Part shown: piece by piece, positions 18,336 through 26,971 of the stretch
Layout: each line of letters begins with the position of its first letter
Position numbering within the stretch: position 1 is the first letter of the stretch
Assembly (NCBI GenBank): GCA_009377435.1
Contig: WHUC01000003.1
Coordinates: 1-51,264 of the forward strand
Origin: Acidimicrobiia bacterium
GTDB taxonomy: Bacteria > Actinomycetota > Acidimicrobiia > Spongiisociales > ZC4RG35
Direction: 5' to 3'
Length of the DNA stretch: 51,264 nucleotides
Position numbers and translations under genes: made by a program
The notes under the pieces: generated by a model
Database searches by the model: none
The model's input: the letters and a program-made list of their open reading frames with translations, nothing else
What the model was told of the DNA's origin: nothing

Positions 18336-18745
18336 GCCGCCTCCTCGATGCGGAAATGCTCCCGGGCATAACGAGACCGGGTCTTGACATTCCAGTCGAG
18401 GGCACCCCGCTTCCACACATACACCAGGGTTTCGAGCACGAACAGGGTGAAGATGCCGGCGGCGGCGATCCCGTACCAGGCCAGCTCGTTGAAGATCGAC
18501 GCCCAGGCGAAGAGGAACACGATCTCGACATCGAAGATGACGAACAACATGGCCACGAGGTAAAACTTGACCGGGAAGCGCTGGGTGGGCTCGACCTCGG
18601 AGGTGATCCCACATTCGTAGGGGGCGAGCTTCTCGGGGGTGGGGTTGCTGGGTCTGGCGAAACGGGACGCCACCAGGGAGACGGCCACAAAACCGGCCGC
18701 GAGGACCAACATCACCACAAATGGCAGATAGTCGACAAGAGCCAT
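18332..18745 (-). CDS. nuoA: NADH-quinone oxidoreductase subunit A
   Basis: A 137-residue, three-helix membrane subunit of complex I. The conserved loop [20 protein letters not shown], containing the cysteine of the quinone-channel loop, and the following [20 protein letters not shown] are clear NuoA signatures. It is the first nuo gene. The ATG is six bases downstream of TATTCT and has no ribosome site, so the operon transcript is predicted to be leaderless. Confidence 0.97.
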   Translation of the reverse strand: MALVDYLPFVVMLVLAAGFVAVSLVASRFARPSNPTPEKLAPYECGITSEVEPTQRFPVKFYLVAMLFVIFDVEIVFLFAWASIFNELAWYGIAAAGIFTLFVLETLVYVWKRGALDWNVKTRSRYAREHFRIEEAA

Positions 18746-18751
18746 GCCCGG

Positions 18752-18757
18752 AGAATA
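18752..18757 (-). promoter_or_regulatory. -10 box of the nuoABCD operon (leaderless type)
   Basis: TATTCT lies six bases before the nuoA ATG. The region where a -35 box would fall lies at the edge of repeat B (18783-18882), so the repeat may contribute to or limit the promoter. Confidence 0.5.
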
Positions 18758-18782
18758 GGAGGTCCCGGCTTAACCCGGAAAC

Positions 18783-18882
18783 GTGCGAGCCGGCGTCTGT
18801 TTCTCCGGGCTTCCCGACCGACCGACGAATGGGCAGACCCGTGACCCAGATCATCGCGACGGAGTCCGGAGAAAGCTCGCAC
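18783..18882. repeat. Palindromic repeat, family B, copy 1
   Basis: A 100-base element. The left arm GTGCGAGCCGGCGTCTGTTT runs on into CTCCGG. The right arm reads TGTGCGAGCTTTCTCCGG in reverse complement, and the left arm has an extra ten-base insertion. The same arms recur at 35278-35379, and one arm recurs at 35082. It lies between nuoA and the MenJ-like gene. Confidence 0.75.
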
Positions 18883-18887
18883 ACAAA

Positions 18888-20126
18888 TCAACGGGTGGGC
18901 AGAAGCCGTACCGTTCCGGCCAGGGTTTGGTAGATGTACTCCCCGAGGTGTTTGTCATCCTCGTCGAGGAGGTTGGCCATCACCTTGAGGGTCCATTCCA
19001 TGAGGGTCCGGTTGCGGAGACCGGTGTGGGCGAGTGACCGCATCACCGCGGGGTTGCCGATCAGCTTGACGAAAATACGGGCCGTCCTGTAGTAGAGCCC
19101 GTACTCGTCGTCGAGTATCACCGGGTAGCGACGCAACAGGGTGGGGTCATCGGCCCCGATGGCATCCGATACCAGCCCGGCGGCGATGCGCCCCGTCTCG
19201 TAGGCGTAGGCGATACCCTCACCGTTCCACGGGTTGATGGCACCGACGGCATCACCGATCACCAGCCAGTTGGCACCCACCTGTGGGCCCTTGGAGAAGG
19301 ACATGGTGAGCTTTCCTCCCTTGGCGTCCGAGGTGGCCTTCTCCGCCGAGATTCCCCAGTAGTCGGGGGCGGCCTCGACATAGTTCTCCATCATCACGGT
19401 GGTGTTGACGTGTTTCCACCGCTTGAAGGTGGACAGCAGCCCGACCCCGACGTTTATCTCGCCATCACCGAGCGGGAAGACCCACCCGTAGCCGGGCATG
19501 GACGCCCCCGAGGAGTCCCGGATGTCCAGCTGGCTCTCCAGGAAGGGATCGGCCGACCGCGGCGAACTGAAGTAGCCCCGGGCGGCGAGACCCATGGGGA
19601 AGTCCTTGCGACGGGTCGTGCCCAACCCACGGCCAAAGCGGTCGAGGGAACCATCGGCGATGATCACATAGGCGGGATCGACCCGTTGCACCCCGGCGGC
19701 ACCACGTAATTCCACCGCCGTCAGCATCCCGTTCTCGACGATCGGATGGGCCTCGGTCCCCGACCGGACGGTGACGCCCTCCTTCTCGGCGAGTGCCGCC
19801 ACCTGCAGGTCGAGGTCCTTGCGTCGGATGACACCTCCCCAGTTGGGGAACCGGGAGTGCTCCGGCCACTCCATCTCCAACATGACGTCGTCACCGGCGT
19901 AGGAGCGGAGTCCGGTTATGCGGTGGAATTGGGGGACCTCGAAGTCGAACCCCATGTCCTCGAGTTGAAGGATCGCCCGCGGGGTGAGACCGTCCCCACA
20001 GGTCTTCTCCCGGGGGAACTCCTTTTTCTCGACGAGTGTGACCGGATGTCCAGAGCGTGCCAGCCAGTATGCGGCCGCCGATCCGGCTGGCCCGCCCCCG
20101 ACCACGAGAACCTCATGAGATGACAT
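18888..20126 (-). CDS. Geranylgeranyl reductase-family flavoprotein (MenJ-like)
   Basis: A 412-residue FAD enzyme. The N-terminal dinucleotide motif is VLVVGGGPAGSAAAYWLARSG, followed by the family motif KTCGDGLTPRAI, and the second FAD contact GDAVGAINPWNGEGIAYAYETG lies near residue 290. The family reduces double bonds in isoprenoid chains; the mycobacterial member MenJ acts on the menaquinone side chain. The position directly upstream of nuoA suggests a role in finishing the quinone used by complex I, which is inference. GTG-ATG tandem starts are present; the ATG is taken because TACTCT lies seven bases before it. Confidence 0.85.
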   Translation of the reverse strand: MSSHEVLVVGGGPAGSAAAYWLARSGHPVTLVEKKEFPREKTCGDGLTPRAILQLEDMGFDFEVPQFHRITGLRSYAGDDVMLEMEWPEHSRFPNWGGVIRRKDLDLQVAALAEKEGVTVRSGTEAHPIVENGMLTAVELRGAAGVQRVDPAYVIIADGSLDRFGRGLGTTRRKDFPMGLAARGYFSSPRSADPFLESQLDIRDSSGASMPGYGWVFPLGDGEINVGVGLLSTFKRWKHVNTTVMMENYVEAAPDYWGISAEKATSDAKGGKLTMSFSKGPQVGANWLVIGDAVGAINPWNGEGIAYAYETGRIAAGLVSDAIGADDPTLLRRYPVILDDEYGLYYRTARIFVKLIGNPAVMRSLAHTGLRNRTLMEWTLKVMANLLDEDDKHLGEYIYQTLAGTVRLLPTR

Positions 20127-20133
20127 CACGACA

Positions 20134-20139
20134 AGAGTA
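20134..20139 (-). promoter_or_regulatory. -10 box of the MenJ-like gene (leaderless type)
   Basis: TACTCT lies seven bases before the ATG at 20126, with no ribosome binding site. Confidence 0.45.
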
Positions 20140-20186
20140 CGAGAGGAGGGCCCAGTGCGGGAATCGGAGGGGCGGGTGGCTTCGGG

Positions 20187-20240
20187 ACGTTCTGGCGCGC
20201 AATTCCTGCGGCATGGCGCGGGAATAGCGCGCGAGAACGG
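20187..20240. repeat. Palindromic repeat, family C, copy 2
   Basis: A 54-base imperfect palindrome (arms built on CGTTCT, CGCGC and ATTCC, with the mirror GGAAT, GCGCG and AGAACG). It resembles 10833-10885 and ends in the same GCGAGAACGG. It lies 18 bases after the stop of the lipoprotein gene at 20259 and may terminate its transcript. Confidence 0.6.
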
Positions 20241-20258
20241 AAATCAGGCCGAAGAACC

Positions 20259-20924
20259 TCAGCTTCGGGTGAAGGTGAAGGTGCCTTCTCCGTCCTGGAT
20301 CTCAAGCGACGTGTCCGAGCAGGTGTAACCGGTGGATGCGGTGGGGAGGATGTCCTCATCCTGGGGCATCTCCTCACCGCCCATGGACATCGAGATGTTG
20401 TCCTCCTCGACCGAGGTCGAGAGGGTGGTTCCATCAGCCGAATACGTGCCGGTGGCGGTGCCCGTCATGGTCATCGAGAAATCCTCGGGCAGGGACACGT
20501 CCGCTCCCTCGGGAATGCTGATTTCCGGCAGCTGCATCGAGATGTTCACGTCGTTTGCCGAATATTCGAATGTGTTGTCGGCATTGAAAGTCGCCACGAG
20601 TTCGCCGGTTACCTGAGCCTCTATTTCCTCCATTCCTGGTCCGGAGATGAGCTCCTCGAATTCCTCCGGCCCCACGGACCAGTTTCCAACCACACACTCG
20701 TCGATCTCACCTTCGGCAGCCGTGGCCGCGGTGGTTTCGGGGGTTGCGGTGGTCTCGGGGGGGGCGGTGGTCTCAGGGGGGACGGCGGTCCCAGTGTCGG
20801 GGGTCTCCGCTTCCGTGGTCACCGTGGCCTCATCGCCAGCGGTGGTAGCGGCCGACTCGGAGTCTCCACCACAGGCGGCGAGGACGAGGGCCAACACGGT
20901 GAGTATGGCAAACAGACGTTTCAT
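20259..20924 (-). CDS. Lipoprotein of unknown function
   Basis: A 221-residue secreted lipoprotein. The signal sequence MKRLFAILTVLALVLAACGG ends in a LAAC lipobox. A Thr/Pro/Glu-rich linker with P-E-T-T-A repeats follows (about 25-70), then a globular acidic domain of about 150 residues. The domain has alternating hydrophobic strands (VATFNADNTFEY, TGTYSADGTTLS) and two further cysteines, resembling lipocalin-like extracellular domains of actinobacteria, though no family is assigned. A GGGGAA ribosome site precedes the ATG. Confidence 0.8.
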   Translation of the reverse strand: MKRLFAILTVLALVLAACGGDSESAATTAGDEATVTTEAETPDTGTAVPPETTAPPETTATPETTAATAAEGEIDECVVGNWSVGPEEFEELISGPGMEEIEAQVTGELVATFNADNTFEYSANDVNISMQLPEISIPEGADVSLPEDFSMTMTGTATGTYSADGTTLSTSVEEDNISMSMGGEEMPQDEDILPTASTGYTCSDTSLEIQDGEGTFTFTRS

Positions 20925-21076
20925 GGTTCCCCATTTCTATGTGGGATTCGTGATCTTTTCATATGGGAGATTCGTGATCTCTGAACGTTGGGATGATCCT
21001 CTCGTGTCATGGATACAGGTAATCCTCCGTGAGACCACTAGGAGATTGGCCTGTAATGACGGCACGCCGGGGAGGG

Positions 21077-21430
21077 CTACTCGCCTTCCTGGGCCTTCTC
21101 GTACTGGTTGAGCGCCACCACGAAGGCGACGAACACGATGAACGAGACCACCATGTAGGTGATGGGGATGATCCGGATCTCAAATGGGTTGAGACCCTCG
21201 ATCTCGACGGGACGCGGCCCACGGGGTGCGTAGAGCACGTACAGAAGCGAGCCGATGGTCATCCATCCGCCCACGGCGGCACCGGTGACCAGGAACCCCA
21301 GCTTCTTGCCGAGATTGGTGTAGTTGAGCAGATAGATGGTCCCGTAGAACACCAGGATGGCGGCGGCGAACAGGATGATCCCGGTGACGAACAGGTTCGC
21401 CGAGAGCAGGCTCCGCATCAGCTCGCGCAC
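21077..21430 (-). CDS. Three-helix membrane protein, last gene of the bc operon
   Basis: A 117-residue protein with three hydrophobic helices (about 11-35, 45-68 and 90-110) and a short basic N-end. The segment RGPRPVEIEGLNPFEIRIIP lies between helices 2 and 3. No known family is recognised. It is the last of seven same-strand genes encoding a cytochrome bc complex, so a small accessory subunit of that complex is the best guess. The start is GTG with GGAG six bases upstream; this GGAG is part of the repeat element at 21430-21632 that separates it from the cytochrome c gene. Confidence 0.75.
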   Translation of the reverse strand: MRELMRSLLSANLFVTGIILFAAAILVFYGTIYLLNYTNLGKKLGFLVTGAAVGGWMTIGSLLYVLYAPRGPRPVEIEGLNPFEIRIIPITYMVVSFIVFVAFVVALNQYEKAQEGE

Positions 21431-21632
21431 TTAGTGCTCCCCACCGTAAATACGGTCGCATGTTTCGGCGAGCCAGAGGCGTCGCTCGCCAGCGGCTCTC
21501 CCGAGCCGCCCCCACCTCCCACCCGGCCGCAGGACGAAGACGCACCCGGTGCGGTGCTTCGAGGACGAGGACGCCGCGAGCGGCGTCACTGGCCGTTGAA
21601 ACGTCAGCGTAATTGCGGTGGGGTGCACTTAG
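21430..21632. repeat. Palindromic intergenic repeat, family A, copy 2
   Basis: A 203-base element with imperfect inverted ends: CTTAGTGCTCCCCACCG at the left against CTAAGTGCACCCCACCG read from the right, 21 of the first 25 bases matching. The core 21529-21585 is identical over 57 bases to 4733-4789. A shared GTCGCTCGCCAG lies outside it, but here some 36 extra bases intervene. It sits inside the bc operon. Its right end supplies the TAA stop of the cytochrome c gene and its left end the ribosome site of the next gene. Confidence 0.8.
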
Positions 21633-23671
21633 TCCCCCGTCCCGTTCAGATTGCCGCCACGGAGATACCGGGCGAGCATCTCGAGGTCGGCCTGGCTGAG
21701 GAGACCTCCGAAAGCCGGCATCCTGCCGGTGCCCATTCCATTGAGGCCATAGGGCTCGTCGACGACCGATCCGTTGGTGAGGAAGTCGACGAGAAGATCC
21801 GCCTCATCTCCCTGCGGGGCCTCTCCGAACTGGACGACCGGTCGGCCGTGCCACAACGCCGGACCGAGCGCACCGGATCCGGGCTCGCTCGAATACGGAA
21901 CACCAGCGGACCATCCGGCGGTATGACAACGTGCGCAGTACCCGTTGAACAGTCCAACGGCGCGGTCGGCGTCCTCGACGTTGCCGTCGAAGGCGGCGTC
22001 CGCGACGCCCTGGATATCAATATTCCACGGCTCCTCCTCGGCGGCCTGGCGGAGGAAGGTGAGACCTTCCTCCGCCGGGGGAAGAACCCGCTCGATGTTC
22101 TGAGCGGTGACTTCGAGGTTGGTGGCCGACGACTCGAGGGCACTGACAAATGTGTTTGCCGCCTCCGCATCCGGCTGACCTGAGCTTTCCGGGCCGGTCG
22201 GGTCTAACGTCACCGGGGGGATGTCGGCGGGTCGGGTGGCGGTATCGGCGTCGCTGAGGACCTGGCTGAGCTGCTGCTCCCCCGAATTGGAGAGCCCGTC
22301 GCCGTCGTTGTCCATGCCCCCGTCGAGGACGGTCTGGGCCTCGGTGGCGAGGTCGGCGCCACCCCCACCACCTTCGCCGGGCGCGGTGGTCTCGGTGGTT
22401 GCTCCGCCCGCGGCGGTGGTGGCGGGAGCGTCACCCGCCACGGTCGTCTCCGTGGACTCACCACCGGCTGCTGTGGTGGTCGGGCCTGCGGCGTCACCGC
22501 CGTCAGCGGGTGCGGGGAGGGCGGCGATGAACGCCTCTGCGCTCTCGGGATCGGTGACTTCGCCGGGGACATCGATGCCCTGCGCCTCCGCCGTGTCTAC
22601 CAGCTCATTGAGTTGTCTTATAGCGCCAGCGGACAGGCCGTCGTCCATCATGGCGTCATCGAGGGCAGCCGAGAACTCCGGGGCGAAGGGTCCGAGGATT
22701 GGGTCCGACTCGGCGGCGGACCTCAGCCGGCCGAGGGAGTCTTGTGCGGTCGTTGCGTCATCGGCACCCTCGACAGATTGTGCGGCCTCCGGATCGAACT
22801 GGACGGGCTCGACCACCCGGAAGAGGGCAATGGCCTCCTCCGAGAGCGCGGTCAGCTCGGTCTCGGCGGTATCGGAGACACCGTCACCATCGGTGTCGAT
22901 CTGGTCGACCGAAGCGTCGAGAATGGCCCGGCCCCGGCCCGCCAATTCACGAACCCCGGGAGCGAGCTCCCCGGACTGCTCGATGTCTTCGACAACCTGG
23001 GCCTGCTCGACAATGGCGCTCTGCACCGCATCGTCGGCCCCGGCGAGCTTTTGCTGGGCCGCGTCGATCTGGGGTTCGATCTCCCCAAGGACACTCGCCT
23101 GCTCGACCTGGATAGAGCGCAGATAGAGGAGGAGATCATCGACCCCGTCCTCATTGAGGGGGCCACCACCATCGAGACCCCACGGCGGCATCGGTGTGTT
23201 GGCCCGGCCATACGTGACCCAATAGCGAATCTCGTCCTCTTCGTAACGGAGGAACACGTCGTCGATCGACGGGGCCTCCCAGACGACGGTCACGTTTGAT
23301 CTCGGGTCGACGAACTCTGCGACACCGCCGCTTCCGCCCGGGCCGTGGCAACTGGCGCAATCCAACTCCACCCAGTGCTCCTCACCACGGGTCAGGGCCT
23401 GCTCGTTGAACTCCGCTGCGAAACCCTCCTGGCGGTCGTTCTCGCTGAGGAAATAGAGGGGGATGGCCACGGCGAGAAAGGCGGACAACAGGGCCGCCGC
23501 CTTCTGCCATCCCTCGAGACGCCGGGTCTCCAACAGCTCATCGGTCCCTCCGGGGGAGAGGTTGGAGGCGACCTCCTCGGGGCCGCGCCTCCGGATGGCG
23601 GACACGGCGAGGAACGCCAACCAGGCGACACCGGCGATCACCGCGAGGGTGAGGACGAGACTCGAGCTCAC
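21629..23671 (-). CDS. Two-haem membrane cytochrome c of the bc complex
   Basis: A 680-residue protein. Two N-terminal membrane helices (about 4-25 and 58-76) precede a first cytochrome c domain with haem motif CASCH at about residue 105. A long acidic, Ala/Thr/Gly-rich middle region of some 400 residues follows. It has two Asp-rich Ca-type loops, DTDGDGVSD and DNDGDGLSN, like thrombospondin type-3 repeats. The second haem domain has CARCH near residue 590 and a later PAFGG segment. It sits where QcrC would be in an actinobacterial bc operon but is far longer, and its haems are at opposite ends. GTG at 23671 is preferred; a GTG nine codons upstream overlaps the Rieske gene. Confidence 0.85.
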   Translation of the reverse strand: MSSSLVLTLAVIAGVAWLAFLAVSAIRRRGPEEVASNLSPGGTDELLETRRLEGWQKAAALLSAFLAVAIPLYFLSENDRQEGFAAEFNEQALTRGEEHWVELDCASCHGPGGSGGVAEFVDPRSNVTVVWEAPSIDDVFLRYEEDEIRYWVTYGRANTPMPPWGLDGGGPLNEDGVDDLLLYLRSIQVEQASVLGEIEPQIDAAQQKLAGADDAVQSAIVEQAQVVEDIEQSGELAPGVRELAGRGRAILDASVDQIDTDGDGVSDTAETELTALSEEAIALFRVVEPVQFDPEAAQSVEGADDATTAQDSLGRLRSAAESDPILGPFAPEFSAALDDAMMDDGLSAGAIRQLNELVDTAEAQGIDVPGEVTDPESAEAFIAALPAPADGGDAAGPTTTAAGGESTETTVAGDAPATTAAGGATTETTAPGEGGGGGADLATEAQTVLDGGMDNDGDGLSNSGEQQLSQVLSDADTATRPADIPPVTLDPTGPESSGQPDAEAANTFVSALESSATNLEVTAQNIERVLPPAEEGLTFLRQAAEEEPWNIDIQGVADAAFDGNVEDADRAVGLFNGYCARCHTAGWSAGVPYSSEPGSGALGPALWHGRPVVQFGEAPQGDEADLLVDFLTNGSVVDEPYGLNGMGTGRMPAFGGLLSQADLEMLARYLRGGNLNGTGD

Positions 23672-23675
23672 GGGA

Positions 23676-24551
23676 TCAAAATCCGATGCACGAGGCACCC
23701 TGGGGGTATTGGACGATCGGCGAGGCGGCGCGTGGGGTCTGCACTATGGAACCCGTCCGCACGACCAGATCGCCATCGCGCTCCTCGACCACGAAACGGT
23801 CGAGGTTGCGTGGTGCCGGACCGGCGGAATACTCGCCGACCATGTCGTACTTGGAACCGTGACAGGGGCACTCGAAACCCTGCGAGCTCTCGCACCACGG
23901 CACCGTGCAGCCGAGATGGACACAACGCTGATAGAGGGCCATCAACCCACCGGCGACGACACCTACGTCGGAGAACTGCTCCCCGAGATCGTCCGGTGCC
24001 GGAACTATGTATCCCCGCGCCTCGGGGATGTAGACCGGGGTGACGGTCCGATCTGGGTTGAACACCTCGGTCCGAAGATCGTTGATCGCACCGGCCACCA
24101 CATCGGCGCCGAAACCGCCGGACAGCTTGGGCCAGAGCATCGCCAGCGACGCCAGGCTGAAGAGTCCCAGATAGGAGCCGAATGCGGTTCCTATGGCCCG
24201 ATTGAAGAACTGGCGTCGGGTGACACCGGCCTCCTCCGGGGACACCTCGACGACACGCTGGGTTTCGACCACCTCGACCGCATCACTGGCCACCGGGGCC
24301 GGTACGGGGGCCTCCTCCTCGGTCTCGGGGACCTCCTCCACCAAGGTCGGGGTTCCGGCCTGGATGGGTTCCAACCGAACCCCGGCGCGGGATCTGTCGG
24401 CTTGGCGGGTCTCGGCGCTCACCCCCGCGGTGGCGTCGGGCTCGGGCCGGGGCTCGGGTCGGGAGCGCCGGAAGGCGACGACGAACGCCCCGGCCGCAGC
24501 CGTGATGGCGACGACGGCCACGCCGATGAGGGCCCATGCGGTGGCGTCCAT
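23676..24551 (-). CDS. qcrA: Rieske [2Fe-2S] protein of the bc complex
   Basis: A 291-residue Rieske subunit that takes electrons from quinol. The cluster ligands are in CVHLGCTVPWC (residues 210-220) and CPCHGS (228-233). An N-terminal helix (5-27) precedes a long acidic linker and then the twin-arginine-like TRRQFFNRAIG at 111-121, which begins the second helix (to about 140). Two helices plus the internal twin-arginine sequence resemble actinobacterial Rieske proteins (mycobacterial QcrA has three helices). The start ATG overlaps the stop of the upstream gene by one base (TAATG). Confidence 0.95.
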   Translation of the reverse strand: MDATAWALIGVAVVAITAAAGAFVVAFRRSRPEPRPEPDATAGVSAETRQADRSRAGVRLEPIQAGTPTLVEEVPETEEEAPVPAPVASDAVEVVETQRVVEVSPEEAGVTRRQFFNRAIGTAFGSYLGLFSLASLAMLWPKLSGGFGADVVAGAINDLRTEVFNPDRTVTPVYIPEARGYIVPAPDDLGEQFSDVGVVAGGLMALYQRCVHLGCTVPWCESSQGFECPCHGSKYDMVGEYSAGPAPRNLDRFVVEERDGDLVVRTGSIVQTPRAASPIVQYPQGASCIGF

Positions 24552-25696
24552 TATTCCTCACCACCCTCGAAATGGACCCAGTCCTTCAGATCGTCAAAGA
24601 AGATCCCATCCGACCAGGGATAGGCGAAGTTGAAGCCCTCCCCCCGGAAGAGCACACCGATGATGGTCAGCGAAGCGGCGCCGGTGAGGAAGATGCTGAA
24701 CAGCAAGATGGCGAACTTCCGCTGCGAGGGTCTTGTCGATGGGTTGCGATCGATGTAGGGAATCAGCATGAACCCGACTAAACCGATGATGGTGGGGACG
24801 GTGACACCAGCGATCTGTGGGTCGAAATAGCTGAGTAGCTCCTGGAGCCCGAGGAAATACCAGGGGGCCTTCGACGGGTTGGGGGTCACATTGAAGTTGG
24901 CCGGTTCGAGAAGTGGGGCGGCGAGCGCCACCGACATCACCACGAGTAGCACAGTCATCGCCATCAGGGCCGAGAACTCGGCGATCATGAGATGGGGCCA
25001 GGTGTTGACCTTGTCGGTCGGCTCGGCCTTGACGTCTTGTATGGCGCGTGCCTTGACAACGGTGAGAAGACGTTGGGTCCGCACCCCCTCCGGGGTCCCG
25101 GCGGCGGGCGCAACCGGTCGGGGATCGACCATGGCGGCGACACGCCCATTGCCGGCGCCGCCTTCCTGGTGCCCGTCGGATGACGGGGGGGGCCCCTCTG
25201 ATGCGGGGTCGGCGACCGCCACCGCGGCAGGCTCCTCCTCGGCGGCAGGCTCCCCCTCGGCGGCAGGCTCCCCCTCGGCGGCAGGCTCCCCCTCGGCGGC
25301 AGGCTCCTCCTCGGCGGCAGGCTCCTCCTCGGCGGCAGGCTCCTCCTCGGCGGCAGGCTCCTCCTCGGCGGCAGGCTCCTCCTCGGCGGCAGGCTCCTCC
25401 TCGGCGGGAGGCTCGTCTGCGGTGGACTCGTCTGACTCCGGGACCGCTGGTTTGGATGGTTCGAAGGCGGGGGGCTTGGAAATGGTGACACCACCACCCT
25501 CACCGGTGTCCGCCGGTGTCGCCGTCTCAGGGGTGGCGTCGGCAGCCTCGGGCGCCGCGGTGTCGCCGACGGCGTCGTCACTCGCCGGTGGAGCCTCCCC
25601 CTTCATCTCGGCGAGCACCTGCTCCACGGGAAGATCGAGTGCCTTGGCCTTGGCCTCGGCCGACCGACGGAGAAGATCTTCGGGGATCTCAGCCAT
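24551..25696 (-). CDS. Cytochrome b C-terminal half (subunit IV-like) with acidic repeat N-terminus
   Basis: A 381-residue protein. Residues 235-381 hold three membrane helices with NPSKAPWYFLGLQELLSYFDP, the subunit IV / cytochrome b C-terminal signature including the quinol-site PWYF region (PEWY in most). The first 35 residues form a helical module (IPEDLLRRSAEAKAKALDLP followed by VEQVLAEM) that also opens the cytochromes at 29268 and 30079. It is followed by ten tandem copies of a six-residue P-A-A-E-[EG]-E repeat and a further polar linker. The acidic N-terminal 200 residues precede the first helix and probably lie in the cytoplasm. The split of cytochrome b recalls b6f-type complexes. 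The ATG lies 48 bases after the N-terminal-half gene. Confidence 0.9.
   Translation of the reverse strand: MAEIPEDLLRRSAEAKAKALDLPVEQVLAEMKGEAPPASDDAVGDTAAPEAADATPETATPADTGEGGGVTISKPPAFEPSKPAVPESDESTADEPPAEEEPAAEEEPAAEEEPAAEEEPAAEEEPAAEEEPAAEGEPAAEGEPAAEGEPAAEEEPAAVAVADPASEGPPPSSDGHQEGGAGNGRVAAMVDPRPVAPAAGTPEGVRTQRLLTVVKARAIQDVKAEPTDKVNTWPHLMIAEFSALMAMTVLLVVMSVALAAPLLEPANFNVTPNPSKAPWYFLGLQELLSYFDPQIAGVTVPTIIGLVGFMLIPYIDRNPSTRPSQRKFAILLFSIFLTGAASLTIIGVLFRGEGFNFAYPWSDGIFFDDLKDWVHFEGGEE
25224..25403. repeat. 18-base tandem repeat, ten units
   Basis: Ten head-to-tail copies of an 18-base unit of the form GCGGCAGGCTCCTCCTCG, with C/T changes in units 2-4. The repeat encodes the Pro-Ala-Ala-Glu-rich tract of the cytochrome b C-terminal protein. 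The near-identity of the units suggests recent expansion and likely length variation between strains. Confidence 0.9.
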
Positions 25697-25744
25697 GTCT
25701 CATCCCTTCTTCGGCCGCCTGATAGGGAACGCTATGGTGTCCCA

Positions 25745-26512
25745 TCACAATGGGCCCGAGATGCCGCCGTCCTTGCGGACCCTCCAGAAGTGCACCGACA
25801 GGAAGATGACGAGCACGAAGGGGAGGAACAGGACGTGGAGAACATACCACCGCAACAAGGTGTTGGCCGTCACCTCGGAACCGGACAGCAAGGCGAACTT
25901 GACCTGATCGCCGATCACAGGGACGAAGCCGGCCATGTTGGTCCCCACCGTGACGGCCCACAGGGCGAGCTGATCCCAAGGCAGCAGATAGCCGGTGAAA
26001 GAGAGCAGCAGGGTGAGGAGGAGCAGAACGACCCCAACCACCCAGTTGAACTCGCGTGGTGGTTTGTAGGCGCCGTGGTAGAAGACACGGCTCATATGAA
26101 GGAACACGGTGAGCACCATGAGATGGGCACCCCACCGGTGCATGTTCCTCAGCAGGGTCCCGAAGGCGACGTTGGTGGAAAGTGCCTGGATGTCGGCGTA
26201 GGCGGTGGCCTCCGACGGTGTGTAGTAGAACATCAGGAAGATGCCCGTGATGGTCAACAGTATGAACAGGAAGAAGGTGAGACCACCAAGGCAGAGGGTG
26301 TAGGACAGACGAACACCGTGCCTCTTCACCTTCACGGGATGGAGGTGATAGAGCACGTTGTTCATGACCACGTACGAACGGTTTCTCGGGCTATCGGCAT
26401 AGCCCTTCTTGAACGGCGATCCGGGCCGCAGCACAGAGGCGACGAACTGAGAGTTGGCGAGCTTGTCGCTCGCTTCCCGCACCCGTTCTCTCACAGGGAC
26501 CTTGTCAGCCAC
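25745..26512 (-). CDS. qcrB: Cytochrome b N-terminal half
   Basis: A 255-residue, four-helix cytochrome b domain. The two haem-ligand histidine pairs are visible in [20 protein letters not shown] (helix B) and [20 protein letters not shown] followed by H (helix D). The conserved [20 protein letters not shown] gives the Q-site glycine/proline motif. The polar N-terminus of about 60 residues contains [20 protein letters not shown]. The start GTG has AGGAGG just upstream. The C-terminal half is a separate gene directly downstream. Confidence 0.93.
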   Translation of the reverse strand: MADKVPVRERVREASDKLANSQFVASVLRPGSPFKKGYADSPRNRSYVVMNNVLYHLHPVKVKRHGVRLSYTLCLGGLTFFLFILLTITGIFLMFYYTPSEATAYADIQALSTNVAFGTLLRNMHRWGAHLMVLTVFLHMSRVFYHGAYKPPREFNWVVGVVLLLLTLLLSFTGYLLPWDQLALWAVTVGTNMAGFVPVIGDQVKFALLSGSEVTANTLLRWYVLHVLFLPFVLVIFLSVHFWRVRKDGGISGPL

Positions 26513-26520
26513 ACATCCTC

Positions 26521-26970
26521 CTACCAGCGCATCCCGTATGAATATCCGTTCTTGAAGTCTCGTTGACCCGTGTCGAGATCCCAAGGTCGTCGGTCGAGCC
26601 CCATCTCCTCCGCCTGGGCGGCGAGGGAGCCTTCGAACTTACCCAACGTGATCACGTTCGTGGGGCACCGGTCGATGCACAGGGCGCACCGGGTGCACTC
26701 GTTCTCGTCGACCACGAAGAATCCGTAGTTCTGCGGATCGTCAACGGGATGATCGACCAGGATGGCCTCATCGATGGCGTCCAGGCTGAGATACATAATG
26801 CACTTCCACGGACAGATGTCGACACAGCCCTCACAGAGGATGCACTCGGCCTGGTCGATGTGGAGGAACTGCTTGGGTCGGAGCTTGTCCTTGAAGTAAT
26901 CCCCGTCCACCGGTGCGAGTTGATAGTCATCCCGGAAAGGCGGTGTCTCGTCGACGACTCCTCGTGGCAT
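26521..26970 (-). CDS. 2[4Fe-4S] ferredoxin-type protein of the bc operon
   Basis: A 149-residue iron-sulfur protein with two full cluster motifs, [15 protein letters not shown] and [12 protein letters not shown], the spacing of NuoI-type 2[4Fe-4S] proteins. The N-terminal 40 residues and C-terminal 35 (ending in [12 protein letters not shown]) are unlike NuoI. There are no membrane helices. It lies one base after the membrane protein gene and eight bases before cytochrome b, so it is very probably part of, or an electron donor to, this bc complex. That is unusual for complex III. Confidence 0.88.
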   Translation of the reverse strand: MPRGVVDETPPFRDDYQLAPVDGDYFKDKLRPKQFLHIDQAECILCEGCVDICPWKCIMYLSLDAIDEAILVDHPVDDPQNYGFFVVDENECTRCALCIDRCPTNVITLGKFEGSLAAQAEEMGLDRRPWDLDTGQRDFKNGYSYGMRW

Positions 26971-26971
26971 A

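Noticed and set aside
25224-25403. Possible CRISPR array
   Set aside because: The 18-base units are directly adjacent without spacers and encode a peptide repeat in frame.
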